Source: DASRPD01 sp035646535 (GTDB lineage: Bacteria; Actinomycetota; Acidimicrobiia; IMCC26256; JANYLB01). From it: a stretch of 64,000 nt of DNA. The stretch is taken from NCBI GenBank assembly GCA_035646535.1, contig DASRPD010000052.1, forward strand, positions 5,277 through 69,276, in the 5' to 3' direction. Position numbers and translations under genes: made by a program. This document shows positions 7,344 to 15,030 of this stretch, piece after piece. The notes beneath the pieces were generated by a model. The model was not told where the DNA came from. It did not search any database and was given only the letters and a program-made list of their open reading frames with translations. Position 1 is the stretch's first letter. Every line of letters starts with the position of its first letter.

Positions 7344-8585
7344 ATGGACACCAACATCGACCCCCGCGACCCTCAGGCTCCCTCGGGACCACCTCCGGAC
7401 GCCCAGGCAGTCCGGCTCATCCTGCGCGGCGTGATCGACCCGGAGCTCCACGCCAACATCGAGGAGCTCGGCATGGTCGACGACGTCCAGGTCGCGACAA
7501 CCGGTGATGTCACCGTTCGGATCGCCCTCACCACCATCGGTTGTCCACTGCGAGCCCAGATCAAGCGCGACGTCGAGTCCAAGGTCTCGGGGCTCCCTGG
7601 TGTCGCGGGTGTGAAGGTCGAGTACGGCGAGATGACCGCGGAGCAGAAGACCGCGGCGATGCAGCGGGCCCGTTGGAACGCGCGCGAGCGCGCATCCGAC
7701 ACCGAGGTCCCATCGACCACGCGCGTCCTCGCCGTGGCGAGCGGCAAGGGCGGCGTCGGGAAGAGCTCGGTGACCGTGAACCTCGCGGTCGCGCTCGCGG
7801 CGCGCGGCCTCACCGTCGGCGTGCTCGACGCGGACATCTGGGGGTTCAGCGTTCCCCGGATGCTCGGGGTCGAAGGCCGCCTCGGGGGTGCCGAAGGCAA
7901 GATCCACCCCAATCTGGTCCCGGTGACCGCCGACCGGGGCTCGGACGGATCCGTCGGTCAGGTGAAGGTCGTCTCGATGGGCTTCCTCGTGGAGGACGAG
8001 TCGACGGCGCTGATGTGGCGCGGTCTCGTGCTCGCCCGCGCGCTCGAGCAGTTCCTCACCGACGTGGAGTGGGGACCGATGGACTACCTGCTCATCGACA
8101 TGCCGCCGGGAACCGGCGATATCCAGATGGCCTTGGCGCGCCTGCTGCCCCAGGCGGAGATGCTGGTCGTCACGACTCCGGCTCGGGCGGCCCAGAAGGT
8201 CGCGGCGCGAGTCGCGGACATGGCCCGCCGCTCGTACATGAAGGTTGCCGGCGTGGTCGAGAACATGAGCGAGTTCGTCGCGCCCGATGGCAACCACCAC
8301 GCGATCTTCGGGACCGGCGGCGGCGCGGCACTCGCGGCCGAGATCGGCGCGCCACTCCTGGCGTCGGTGCCGATCCAGCCGTCCGTCACCGACGGTGGAG
8401 ACACCGGGCGACCGGTCGCGATCACCGAACCTGGTTCGGCAGCCGGTTCCGTGTTCCACGCGCTGGCCGCTGAGATCGCCGAGACCGTGCTTCCGCCGGT
8501 CGAGATGGCCGGCTGCACGGCCCGGATCCTGGACGCCGCGGCCGCCAACCTCGCGGCGGCGCCGACTGACCAAACAAGCGGCTGA
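7344..8585 (+). CDS. mrp: Mrp/ApbC family iron-sulfur carrier ATPase
   Basis: A 413-residue P-loop ATPase that scaffolds or transfers Fe-S clusters. An N-terminal MIP18/DUF59 domain (about 20-110, VRLILRGVIDPELHANIEELG) precedes the nucleotide-binding domain, which has a deviant Walker A, ASGKGGVGKSS, near residues 132-142. IDMPPGTGD is present further on. The family CxxC near the C-terminus is not obvious; the tail reads MAGCTAR. ATG 7344 is preferred over upstream in-frame starts that would overlap the -10 element. It faces a SufR-like repressor and belongs to the Fe-S locus with erpA. Confidence 0.9.
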   Translation: MDTNIDPRDPQAPSGPPPDAQAVRLILRGVIDPELHANIEELGMVDDVQVATTGDVTVRIALTTIGCPLRAQIKRDVESKVSGLPGVAGVKVEYGEMTAEQKTAAMQRARWNARERASDTEVPSTTRVLAVASGKGGVGKSSVTVNLAVALAARGLTVGVLDADIWGFSVPRMLGVEGRLGGAEGKIHPNLVPVTADRGSDGSVGQVKVVSMGFLVEDESTALMWRGLVLARALEQFLTDVEWGPMDYLLIDMPPGTGDIQMALARLLPQAEMLVVTTPARAAQKVAARVADMARRSYMKVAGVVENMSEFVAPDGNHHAIFGTGGGAALAAEIGAPLLASVPIQPSVTDGGDTGRPVAITEPGSAAGSVFHALAAEIAETVLPPVEMAGCTARILDAAAANLAAAPTDQTSG

Positions 8586-8678
8586 CCGAAGAACGGCGAA
8601 CCGCGGCGCGGCTTCCAGCGGAGCCGGCGCAGCGCGATCAGCGCTCCGGTGATGCCCCCGACCGAGAGCCGCCGATCG

Positions 8679-9515
8679 TCAGACGAGCGACCACGGACTC
8701 CTCCGGTCGCGGCCGCGCACGAGACCATCGGCGCGGAGCTTGATGAGGTGGGCGTGCACCATCGCCCGGGCCTGCTCCTGCAGCACCTCGGGCGTGTCGA
8801 CGTAGAGCACCGCGACGATCCCGGCGACCTTCTTCGGTCCCGACCGCAGGAGATCGGTGATCTGGACATCGCGCTCGGCGCGATGTGCGAGGTACTCGTC
8901 GATACGCGCGCGCGGCGACTCGATGACGTCGCCGTGACCGGGCAGGATCATCGAGAGGCGAAGCGCGCGGAGGCGTTCCAGGGTCGCGAGGTACTTCGCC
9001 ATGTCCCCGCCGCGGCGCGGCGAGATGACGCTCGTGGTGCCGTCGAGCACGGTGTCGCCCGTGAAGAGGGCCCGCTCCTCGTCGAGCAGGAAACACAGGT
9101 GGTTGGGGGCGTGACCCGGCGTGTGGAGCACCTCGAGGCGGAACTCGGTGCCTTGGATCGCCGCGCCGTCCTTGATCACACGATCGGGACGAACGACCGG
9201 CTGGTCGAGCTTCGGCACCTTGTTGTGGGCAAGGACCTCGGCGCCGGTCGCCCGGACGAGACGCTCGGTGGCCGGAGCGTGGTCGGGATGGGTGTGGGTC
9301 AGCAGCACCCATCGCACGCGTTCTCGCATCGACGCGCCGACGATGGCCTCGACGTGACCCGCGTCGTCCGGCCCCGGGTCGATGACCGCCACCTCGTCGA
9401 TGCCGACCAGATAGGTGTTCGTCCCGGGCCCGGTCATCGGAGAAGGGTTCGGCGCCACGATGCGGCGCACGAGCGGCGACAGCGCGCTCGGCACCCCCGG
9501 CGTGAGGTCGGGCAT
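8679..9515 (-). CDS. Metallo-beta-lactamase-fold hydrolase, LACTB2-like
   Basis: A 278-residue hydrolase. The metal-binding THTHPDHAPA near residues 93-102, HTPGHAPNH, FTGDTVLDG and LPGHGD complete the two-metal site. The C-terminal ~70 residues form a small helical domain typical of LACTB2-like proteins, some of which act on RNA or thioesters. It overlaps the upstream NUDIX gene by one base (ATGA arrangement), so the two are translationally coupled and probably act on related metabolites. The exact substrate is unknown. Confidence 0.85.
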   Translation of the reverse strand: MPDLTPGVPSALSPLVRRIVAPNPSPMTGPGTNTYLVGIDEVAVIDPGPDDAGHVEAIVGASMRERVRWVLLTHTHPDHAPATERLVRATGAEVLAHNKVPKLDQPVVRPDRVIKDGAAIQGTEFRLEVLHTPGHAPNHLCFLLDEERALFTGDTVLDGTTSVISPRRGGDMAKYLATLERLRALRLSMILPGHGDVIESPRARIDEYLAHRAERDVQITDLLRSGPKKVAGIVAVLYVDTPEVLQEQARAMVHAHLIKLRADGLVRGRDRRSPWSLV

Positions 9516-10300
9516 CAGCTCGCGTCCGCGGCCGGCATCTCGGGGTCACCGGGCAGCGCGATCCGGGCGCCGCTCTCGCCGGCGACGACGCTCGCTCCCA
9601 GGGAGGAGGAGGATGCCACGGCAGAGATCGCCTCCGCGTGGGCGAGCAGGTCCGCGCTGCGCCGGAAGCGGCTGAGCGCTTCGATGTTCTTGCGGGTCGG
9701 AATGATCAGGTCCATCGCTCCTCGATCGGCCGCGGCGAGCGCATCGGCCGGACGGATCCACATCGACTCCACCGTCTCGGTGTCGTCGTGGAGGTAGGCA
9801 TGCCCCTCGGGCGCCTGGGCCACGAAGAACCACGTGTCGTACCGGCGGGGTGAACCGGCTGGGGTGATCCAATGCGAGAACACGTGCAGGCGGTCGACGT
9901 CGAGCACGAGATCCTGGTCTTCGATGAGCTCCAGGAAGCTGTGCTCGCCGCGGTTGAGGGCGTGGCGCGCCCCGTGAAGGCTCGAGAGGTCCAGATCTTC
10001 GCCGGCGCGTGGTCGCGCCAACAACACGCCCGCCTCCTCGAACGACTCCCGTACCGCCGCAACCCAGAAGCCGAGCCCGCCCGCCGGCACGCCCAGCAAT
10101 GCACTCGCCGACGCGTCACTGCGCCCGGGACATCGTTGCGCCGCCTGCCGGGTCCGGTCCGCCGGATCGACCGCTCCCCCGGGGAAGAGGTGCGCGCCCG
10201 CAACCCAGGTGCTCTGAAGGTTCCGCCGCAACATGAACACGTGCAGGTCAGGGGCATCGCGTACGAGCATCACCGTGGCCGCGTCACGGACGACTCCCAC
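9515..10300 (-). CDS. NUDIX hydrolase family protein
   Basis: A 261-residue protein. An N-terminal NUDIX fold has AATVMLVRDAPDLHVFMLRR, VAGAHLFPGGAVDP and an AAVRESFEEAGVLLA helix. This is close to the NUDIX box but separated from the glycine-rich part by a ~35-residue insertion, as in NUDT19-type coenzyme A diphosphatases. The C-terminal half is variable. Its stop codon overlaps the start of the metallo-beta-lactamase gene. It may act on CoA or acyl-CoA derivatives, by analogy only. Confidence 0.78.
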   Translation of the reverse strand: MGVVRDAATVMLVRDAPDLHVFMLRRNLQSTWVAGAHLFPGGAVDPADRTRQAAQRCPGRSDASASALLGVPAGGLGFWVAAVRESFEEAGVLLARPRAGEDLDLSSLHGARHALNRGEHSFLELIEDQDLVLDVDRLHVFSHWITPAGSPRRYDTWFFVAQAPEGHAYLHDDTETVESMWIRPADALAAADRGAMDLIIPTRKNIEALSRFRRSADLLAHAEAISAVASSSSLGASVVAGESGARIALPGDPEMPAADAS

Positions 10301-10323
10301 GCCGTCAGTGTAGGAGGCTTACG

Positions 10324-10346
10324 GGTCGAGCCCACCGGCTCGAACC
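10324..10346 (-). terminator. Hairpin downstream of whiB
   Basis: GGTCGAGCC pairs with GGCTCGAACC (one bulged base) around a short loop. It lies 14 bp beyond the whiB stop codon on the minus strand and before the NUDIX gene. Confidence 0.4.
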
Positions 10347-10359
10347 GCGGGGTCGCGCC

Positions 10360-10629
10360 TCAGCCGACCTCGCGGGTGAGCATCGCCCGACGCTCGTGCT
10401 CGGTCAACCCACCCCAGATGCCGTGGGGCTCTCGGATCTCGAGCGCGTACTCGAGGCAGGACGTCTGGACCGGACACTCCCCGCAGATGGCTTTGGCTCG
10501 CCGTTCGCGTTCCTCGCGCTCGTCCCGACGCTCAGACACGGTCGGCGGAAAGAAGAATCTTGACAGAGGACCCCGACAGCTCGCCTGGAGTTGCCACGAT
10601 TTGCGGTCCAACACGCTGGGTACGCCCAC
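10360..10629 (-). CDS. whiB: WhiB-family iron-sulfur transcription factor
   Basis: An 89-residue WhiB-like regulator with a [4Fe-4S] cluster, a family found in Actinobacteria and their phages. Ligands are one Cys in LQASCRGP, two in CGECP and one in QTSC, followed by the family signature GIWGG and a basic tail. The GTG at 10629 is chosen because GAGGAGG lies four bases upstream; an earlier in-frame GTG at 10647 has no such site. It neighbours nfeD and two Get3-like ATPases, the context of mycobacterial whiB4, which suggests a redox-responsive WhiB4-type protein. The subtype is inferred from context only. Confidence 0.93.
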   Translation of the reverse strand: MGVPSVLDRKSWQLQASCRGPLSRFFFPPTVSERRDEREERERRAKAICGECPVQTSCLEYALEIREPHGIWGGLTEHERRAMLTREVG

Positions 10630-10714
10630 GCAACCTCCTCGGGTCACGCCCCACTCGTTCCGAAGCTATCCGTCGTCGGCGATCTTCGACAAGTGGCGAT
10701 TTCGGACGAATCGT

Positions 10715-12133
10715 TCAGGATCCCGGGTCAGGTCGGCCGCGACGCTCCCGGTAGTCGCGGGCGCCGCCTTCCTCCGGTTCGACCTCGAGGATCAACCCGT
10801 CGACCTCGACCACTCGGGCAGGCTCGCCCGCCGTGATCGGGGTTGCGCGGTTCGTGCGGGCCCGCCACAGCGCGTCTCGTATCCGCACGACACCATCAGG
10901 ATTGACGTCCACCTCCGCGGTGCCCATCTCGCCGATCATGCCTTCACGCCCGACCGTCGGCGTGGAGAACCGAGACCGGATCGCCGCGGGAACCGCCGAC
11001 ACCATGAACACGATGGTGCCCACGATCACGAGCAGGATCGCCCACCAACGGACATCGAGCCTGGACGATCCTCCGTACAGGAAGATCGAACCCACCACGA
11101 GACACACCGCGGCGATGATGGTCCACGCGCCGGTTCCGCCCGCCTGCGCGTCAACCGCGAACCCGAGCATGGCCACCATCAAGAGCGCGACTGCCCACCA
11201 CTCGACGGGAAGGTGGGAGAACCCGACGAACGAGCCGACGATCGCTACCGCCCCGGTGGCGCCCGCCAGCCCGATCGCGGCGGTGAAGAACTCGAACACG
11301 ACGAGACAGAGCCCTGCCAGCAGAAGGAAATAGGCGATCGACGGACTCGTCAGAGTGTGCTCGAGCTGCTCCATGAGGCCCAGCTTGCGGAAACGGACCG
11401 TCTGGTTCGGAGTACGTCGCCGAGCTTCTCCCTCTCCCACGACCCGCGCGGTCGACAACTCGACCGTTCCCGCCGCTGTGGTCAGCTCGAGACCGTCGAG
11501 TGACACGATCAGTCCACCGAGTGTCGCCTCGACTTGGTTGATGGCACCCACCTCGAGGGCGCGCCCGGCCGACAGCGTGCGACTCAGCGTCGCAGCGGCT
11601 CCTGCCGGGCGGCGGTCGTTCGCCGCCGCGAGCGTCTCGAGGCGCCGCCCGAGCTGACGACGCGATCGCGCCGAGGGGTGATCCAGCGAATCCGGGTAGG
11701 CCGGCCCGATCGCTGATCCGTTTGCCACCGACACCACCGGTGCGGCTTGAGCCAGCACCGCCGCCGCACCCTTGGCCTTCCCGCCGGACGGACCCACCCA
11801 CACTGCGATCGGGACACGCGACTCCCGAACGGCACGAACGAGCTCGTCGACGTCGACGCCGACGGCGCCGCCCGACGCGAGCTGAATGACCAACACTTCG
11901 GCCTCCCGCTCGTTGGCGCCCCGGATCGTGTCCTTGATCAACGAGGCGTTCGTCGGGTCGATCAGGCCGTTGACCTGCGCGACCTCGATGCCGCCGCGGC
12001 GAGGCGCGTTCGTCGCGGCCCGGGTGTCCGACGCTCCGGAAGGCTGCACGGTGGCCAGCACAGCCGCGAGCAGCACCGGGCACAGCGCGAGAAGCATTCG
12101 AGATCGGGTGGGCAATGGACGCTCCCGTAGCAT
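10715..12133 (-). CDS. NfeD-family membrane protein with ClpP-like domain
   Basis: A 472-residue protein with an N-terminal signal or anchor (about 12-32), a ClpP/crotonase-like domain (about 45-235), four to five membrane helices (about 265-405) and a C-terminal NfeD OB-fold (about 410-460). Long NfeD proteins are membrane serine proteases, but the expected catalytic-serine stretch reads GPSGGKAKGAAAV, with no Ser at the usual AAS position, so activity is doubtful. The start is uncertain: ATG 12133 leaves only 8 bp to the divergent ATPase start, and a later TTG or the ATG at 12097 is possible. Confidence 0.82.
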   Translation of the reverse strand: MLRERPLPTRSRMLLALCPVLLAAVLATVQPSGASDTRAATNAPRRGGIEVAQVNGLIDPTNASLIKDTIRGANEREAEVLVIQLASGGAVGVDVDELVRAVRESRVPIAVWVGPSGGKAKGAAAVLAQAAPVVSVANGSAIGPAYPDSLDHPSARSRRQLGRRLETLAAANDRRPAGAAATLSRTLSAGRALEVGAINQVEATLGGLIVSLDGLELTTAAGTVELSTARVVGEGEARRRTPNQTVRFRKLGLMEQLEHTLTSPSIAYFLLLAGLCLVVFEFFTAAIGLAGATGAVAIVGSFVGFSHLPVEWWAVALLMVAMLGFAVDAQAGGTGAWTIIAAVCLVVGSIFLYGGSSRLDVRWWAILLVIVGTIVFMVSAVPAAIRSRFSTPTVGREGMIGEMGTAEVDVNPDGVVRIRDALWRARTNRATPITAGEPARVVEVDGLILEVEPEEGGARDYRERRGRPDPGS

Positions 12134-12141
12134 GAGGTTCG

Positions 12142-13092
12142 ATGGAGTTTGCACAGTTCTGCTCCACCTCCCGGGTGCTCATCGTGGCGGGCAAGGGTGG
12201 CGTGGGCAAGACAACCGTGACCGCCTCGGTCGCCACGATCGCGGCCCGGGCGGGTATGAGCGTGCTGATCGTCGAGGTCGAGGGCAAATCGGGGCTCTCC
12301 GCGGCGTTCGGCCAACCCAATCTCGGTTACGAGGAGACCCAGCTCGCGCCCCGGGTTCGCGCTCGGACCCTGACCCCCGACCAGGCCCTGGTCGACTACC
12401 TCGAGTCGCACGGTTTGCGGCGGATCTCCAAGCGGCTCAGCAGTACCGGCACGCTGGACGTCATCGCGACGGCGGTGCCGGGCATGAAGGACATCCTCGT
12501 GCTCGGCAAGGTGAAGTCCCTGGAGCAGGACCGGGCGGCAGATCTGATCCTCGTGGACGCGCCCGCCGCGGGCCACGCGATCAGCTTCCTGCTGTCGCCG
12601 AGTGGTCTCCTCGATGCGGTCTCGGTCGGGCCGATCCGCAAGCAGGCGGCGGACGTGACCGAGCTCCTGGCCGATCCACGACGCTGCCAGGTGCTGCTCG
12701 TCACGATCCCCGAGGAGACGCCCGTGAACGAGCTCGTCGACACCGCCTTCGCCATCGAGGATCGCGTGGGCATCTCCCTCGCACCGGTCGTGATGAACGC
12801 TTGCTACCCGCAGCTCGATCTCGAAACCGACGTCGACAAGGTCCTCGCCGATGCTGACGCCGCCGGAGTTTTCGTGTCGCACCGCGAAGCCGGCCACCTC
12901 AGCGACGCCGCAAGATTTCGCACCGAACGCCAACAGATCCAGGCCGCGCAGATCGAGCGTCTCTCGGCTGCGCTGCCACTGCCGCAGATTCGTCTGCCGT
13001 TCCTGTTCAGCACCGACCTCGGACCGACCCAGATCGACCTGCTCGCTGACGCGATGAGCGACCGCATCGAGTCGATCGACGCGCCCGCGTGA
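12142..13092 (+). CDS. Get3/ArsA-like ATPase, first of a pair
   Basis: A 316-residue cytosolic P-loop ATPase of the ArsA/GET3/MipZ superfamily. Walker A is AGKGGVGKTT near residues 16-25, with VDAPAAGH for the switch region. It lacks the metal or arsenite cysteines of ArsA. It overlaps the next gene by four bases (GTGA), forming a pair like mycobacterial Rv3679-Rv3680, Get3 homologues located beside whiB4. A similar heteromeric complex is likely. GAGG sits just upstream of the ATG. Confidence 0.85.
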   Translation: MEFAQFCSTSRVLIVAGKGGVGKTTVTASVATIAARAGMSVLIVEVEGKSGLSAAFGQPNLGYEETQLAPRVRARTLTPDQALVDYLESHGLRRISKRLSSTGTLDVIATAVPGMKDILVLGKVKSLEQDRAADLILVDAPAAGHAISFLLSPSGLLDAVSVGPIRKQAADVTELLADPRRCQVLLVTIPEETPVNELVDTAFAIEDRVGISLAPVVMNACYPQLDLETDVDKVLADADAAGVFVSHREAGHLSDAARFRTERQQIQAAQIERLSAALPLPQIRLPFLFSTDLGPTQIDLLADAMSDRIESIDAPA

Positions 13093-14249
13093 CCGCGCCC
13101 CCCGCCGGCGGGCTCAGCGAGCTCGTATCCGAGGGCCACGTCGTCATCTGCTGCGGGAGCGGCGGGGTCGGCAAGACGACCTCGGCGGCGGTGATCGCAC
13201 TCGAAGGGGCGCGGCGCGGACGCAACGCCGTCGTCGTCACGATCGACCCCGCGAAGCGGCTCGCGAACGCGCTCGGCCTCGACGCGCTCTCGAACACGGC
13301 GCACGAGATCGACCGGCAGCGCTGGAGTCCGGACGACCCCACCGCATCGGGTCGCCTCTCCGCCCTGATGCTCGACACGAAGACCACGTTCGACGGGCTC
13401 GTGACCCGCTACGCCAACGACGAGGAGCAGGCGAGCCGCATCCTCGACAACCGCTTCTATCGAAACGTCTCCAGCGCCTTGGGTGGCACCCAGGAGTACA
13501 TGGCGATGGAGAAGCTCCACGAGCTCCACGAAGAGGGAGGCTTCGAGCTCATCGTCGTGGACACACCGCCGACTCGCCACGCGTTGGACTTCCTCGACGC
13601 CCCCAAACGGATCACGCGGCTGCTCGACAACCGGATCTTCCGCCTGCTCATGCTGCCGACCCGAGCTTCGTTGCGCGTCGCGGGTGTCGCGGTGCAGGCG
13701 TTCCTCAAGACCGTCGGGCGCGTCGTCGGGACCGCGGTGATCGACGACGTGTTGGCGTTCTTCCGAGCCTTCGAAGGAATGGAAGAAGGGTTTCGCGAAC
13801 GCGCCGCGACCGTGCTCGCGTTGCTCGAGGACGGCGGCACCCAGTTCGTGCTCGTCACCGCACCGCAGCGCGATGCCGTCGAGGAGAGCGTGTACTTCGC
13901 CGAACAGATCGCCGCCCATGACCTGCGCGTCGACGCGCTGGTGGTGAACCGCGTGCACCCGCAGTTCGGTGACGAGCAGGCCGCGGGGCTGCGCGCCCGT
14001 GCGGAGCATCTCCGAACGGAGCTGGGGAGCGGCCGAGCCAAGGCCGCAGCAACCCGCCTGGCCGCGCAGTACGAGAACCTGGCCGATTTTCAGGAGATCG
14101 CCGCGAGGGAGCATCACCATCTCGAGGCCATCCGGGCTCGGATCGGCACGGCACCCGTGTCGACCGTTCCGTTCCTCGCCCACGACGTGCACGACTTCGC
14201 CGCGCTCTCCGAGATCGGGGATCGGGTCTTCCGCGCCGACGATTGCTAG
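13089..14249 (+). CDS. Get3/ArsA-like ATPase, second of a pair
   Basis: A 386-residue ATPase with the GET3-type P-loop CCGSGGVGKTT near residues 18-28, the switch I-like TIDPAKRLANALG and switch II DTPPTRHALDFLDAP. Helices rich in hydrophobics (about 180-220) may form a client groove as in Get3. The GTG start overlaps the stop of the first ATPase gene. By analogy with the mycobacterial pair it may bind a membrane or hydrophobic client; arsenite transport is unlikely because no ArsB is nearby. Confidence 0.85.
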   Translation: MTAPPAGGLSELVSEGHVVICCGSGGVGKTTSAAVIALEGARRGRNAVVVTIDPAKRLANALGLDALSNTAHEIDRQRWSPDDPTASGRLSALMLDTKTTFDGLVTRYANDEEQASRILDNRFYRNVSSALGGTQEYMAMEKLHELHEEGGFELIVVDTPPTRHALDFLDAPKRITRLLDNRIFRLLMLPTRASLRVAGVAVQAFLKTVGRVVGTAVIDDVLAFFRAFEGMEEGFRERAATVLALLEDGGTQFVLVTAPQRDAVEESVYFAEQIAAHDLRVDALVVNRVHPQFGDEQAAGLRARAEHLRTELGSGRAKAAATRLAAQYENLADFQEIAAREHHHLEAIRARIGTAPVSTVPFLAHDVHDFAALSEIGDRVFRADDC

Positions 14250-14259
14250 CGTCTCGGTC

Positions 14260-14697
14260 GTGACAGCCAGTTCGACGACGATCCTCGTTGCTGCGGAAGC
14301 CACCTGGGTGCGCGAGCAGGTGCGGGCCGCGTTCGTCGCCCCGGGCCAGACCGTGGTGGAGGTCGATCGGGGCCAAGACGTTCTCGCCGCCGTGGCCGAT
14401 CACGAACCGGATCTCGTGATCCTCGACATGCAGATCGGCAACATGGGCGGGATCGCGGTCGCGATCGATCTACGCCTCGACGCCGCCGAGGACCGAGTCC
14501 CCGTGGTTCGAATCCTCCTCCTTCTCGACCGCGCGGCCGACCGGTTCCTCGCCCGGCGCGCCGATGCCGACGCCGAGCTGGTCAAGCCGGTCGACGCGGG
14601 CACCCTGCGCCGAGCCGCCAAGCGACTGCTCGAACAGCCCGTCTTGGGCGGCCCCGGCGCCGACCAAGCCGAGGAAGTCTCCGAGCTCGTCGACTGA
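14260..14697 (+). CDS. Single-domain response regulator receiver protein
   Basis: A 145-residue CheY-like receiver without an output domain. It starts at GTG 14260, 11 bp after the ATPase gene. The phospho-acceptor Asp is in LVILDMQIGNMGGI, and the conserved Lys-Pro appears in AELVKPVD. A short acidic tail follows. It may belong to the same transcript as the ATPases. No kinase is adjacent, so the partner is unknown. Confidence 0.75.
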   Translation: MTASSTTILVAAEATWVREQVRAAFVAPGQTVVEVDRGQDVLAAVADHEPDLVILDMQIGNMGGIAVAIDLRLDAAEDRVPVVRILLLLDRAADRFLARRADADAELVKPVDAGTLRRAAKRLLEQPVLGGPGADQAEEVSELVD

Positions 14698-14791
14698 GGC
14701 CCGGGCGCGCGGGCTGGGCCGAGCGCCTCGAGGTCGCCGCGAGCGCTCCGCCCTCCGCCCACCGACAGCCGAGCCGCGAGCAGTGTCCCCG

Positions 14792-14797
14792 CTACAC
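14792..14797 (+). promoter_or_regulatory. -10 element of the tRNA-Pro gene
   Basis: TACACT lies 12 bp before the first base of the tRNA, which fits a sigma-70-type -10 element. Confidence 0.4.
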
Positions 14798-14808
14798 TCG
14801 ACGACCTT

Positions 14809-14886
14809 CGGGATGTGGCGCAGCTTGGTTAGCGCGCAGCGTTCGGGACGCTGAGGCCCCGGGTTCGAATCCCGGCATCCCGACCA
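14809..14886 (+). tRNA. tRNA-Pro (anticodon CGG)
   Basis: A complete cloverleaf: acceptor CGGGATG/CATCCCG, D arm GCGC/GCGC, anticodon stem CAGCG/CGCTG with loop TTCGGGA (anticodon CGG, reading CCG codons), T arm CCGGG-TTCGAAT-CCCGG, and an encoded CCA. 78 bases. Confidence 0.95.
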
Positions 14887-14889
14887 CGC

Positions 14890-14934
14890 GTCGGAGGCCG
14901 GCCCGCCCTCATCGGGTCGGCCGGCCACTCCGAC
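14890..14934 (+). terminator. Strong hairpin after tRNA-Pro
   Basis: GTCGGAG plus GCCGGCC (14890-14903) pairs with GGCCGGC and CTCCGAC (14919-14934), interrupted by a two-base bulge. It starts 4 bp after the tRNA. The remaining ~95 bp to the next gene hold only its promoter. Confidence 0.6.
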
Positions 14935-15030
14935 CTCCCGAGGGCACCGCGCGGGTATTCGGGTTCCACTGTCCCCTACGATGATCGGCTCTCGCCGGAG
15001 ACGGGCCCGGCGCGGGTAGCGGGGGCATGG

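Noticed and set aside
6558..8573. 671-codon minus-strand frame covering mrp
   Set aside because: Only its C-terminal 243 residues form the SufR-like regulator; the rest is antisense to the well-supported mrp gene.
8586..8678. Small minus-strand gene with GITGALIALRRLRWKPRR
   Set aside because: No start codon or ribosome binding site and no stop-bounded frame of convincing composition; likely chance in the gap between convergent genes.
14886..15030. Genomic island integrated at tRNA-Pro
   Set aside because: There is no integrase, no repeat of the tRNA 3' end in the window and no composition change; a terminator directly follows the tRNA.
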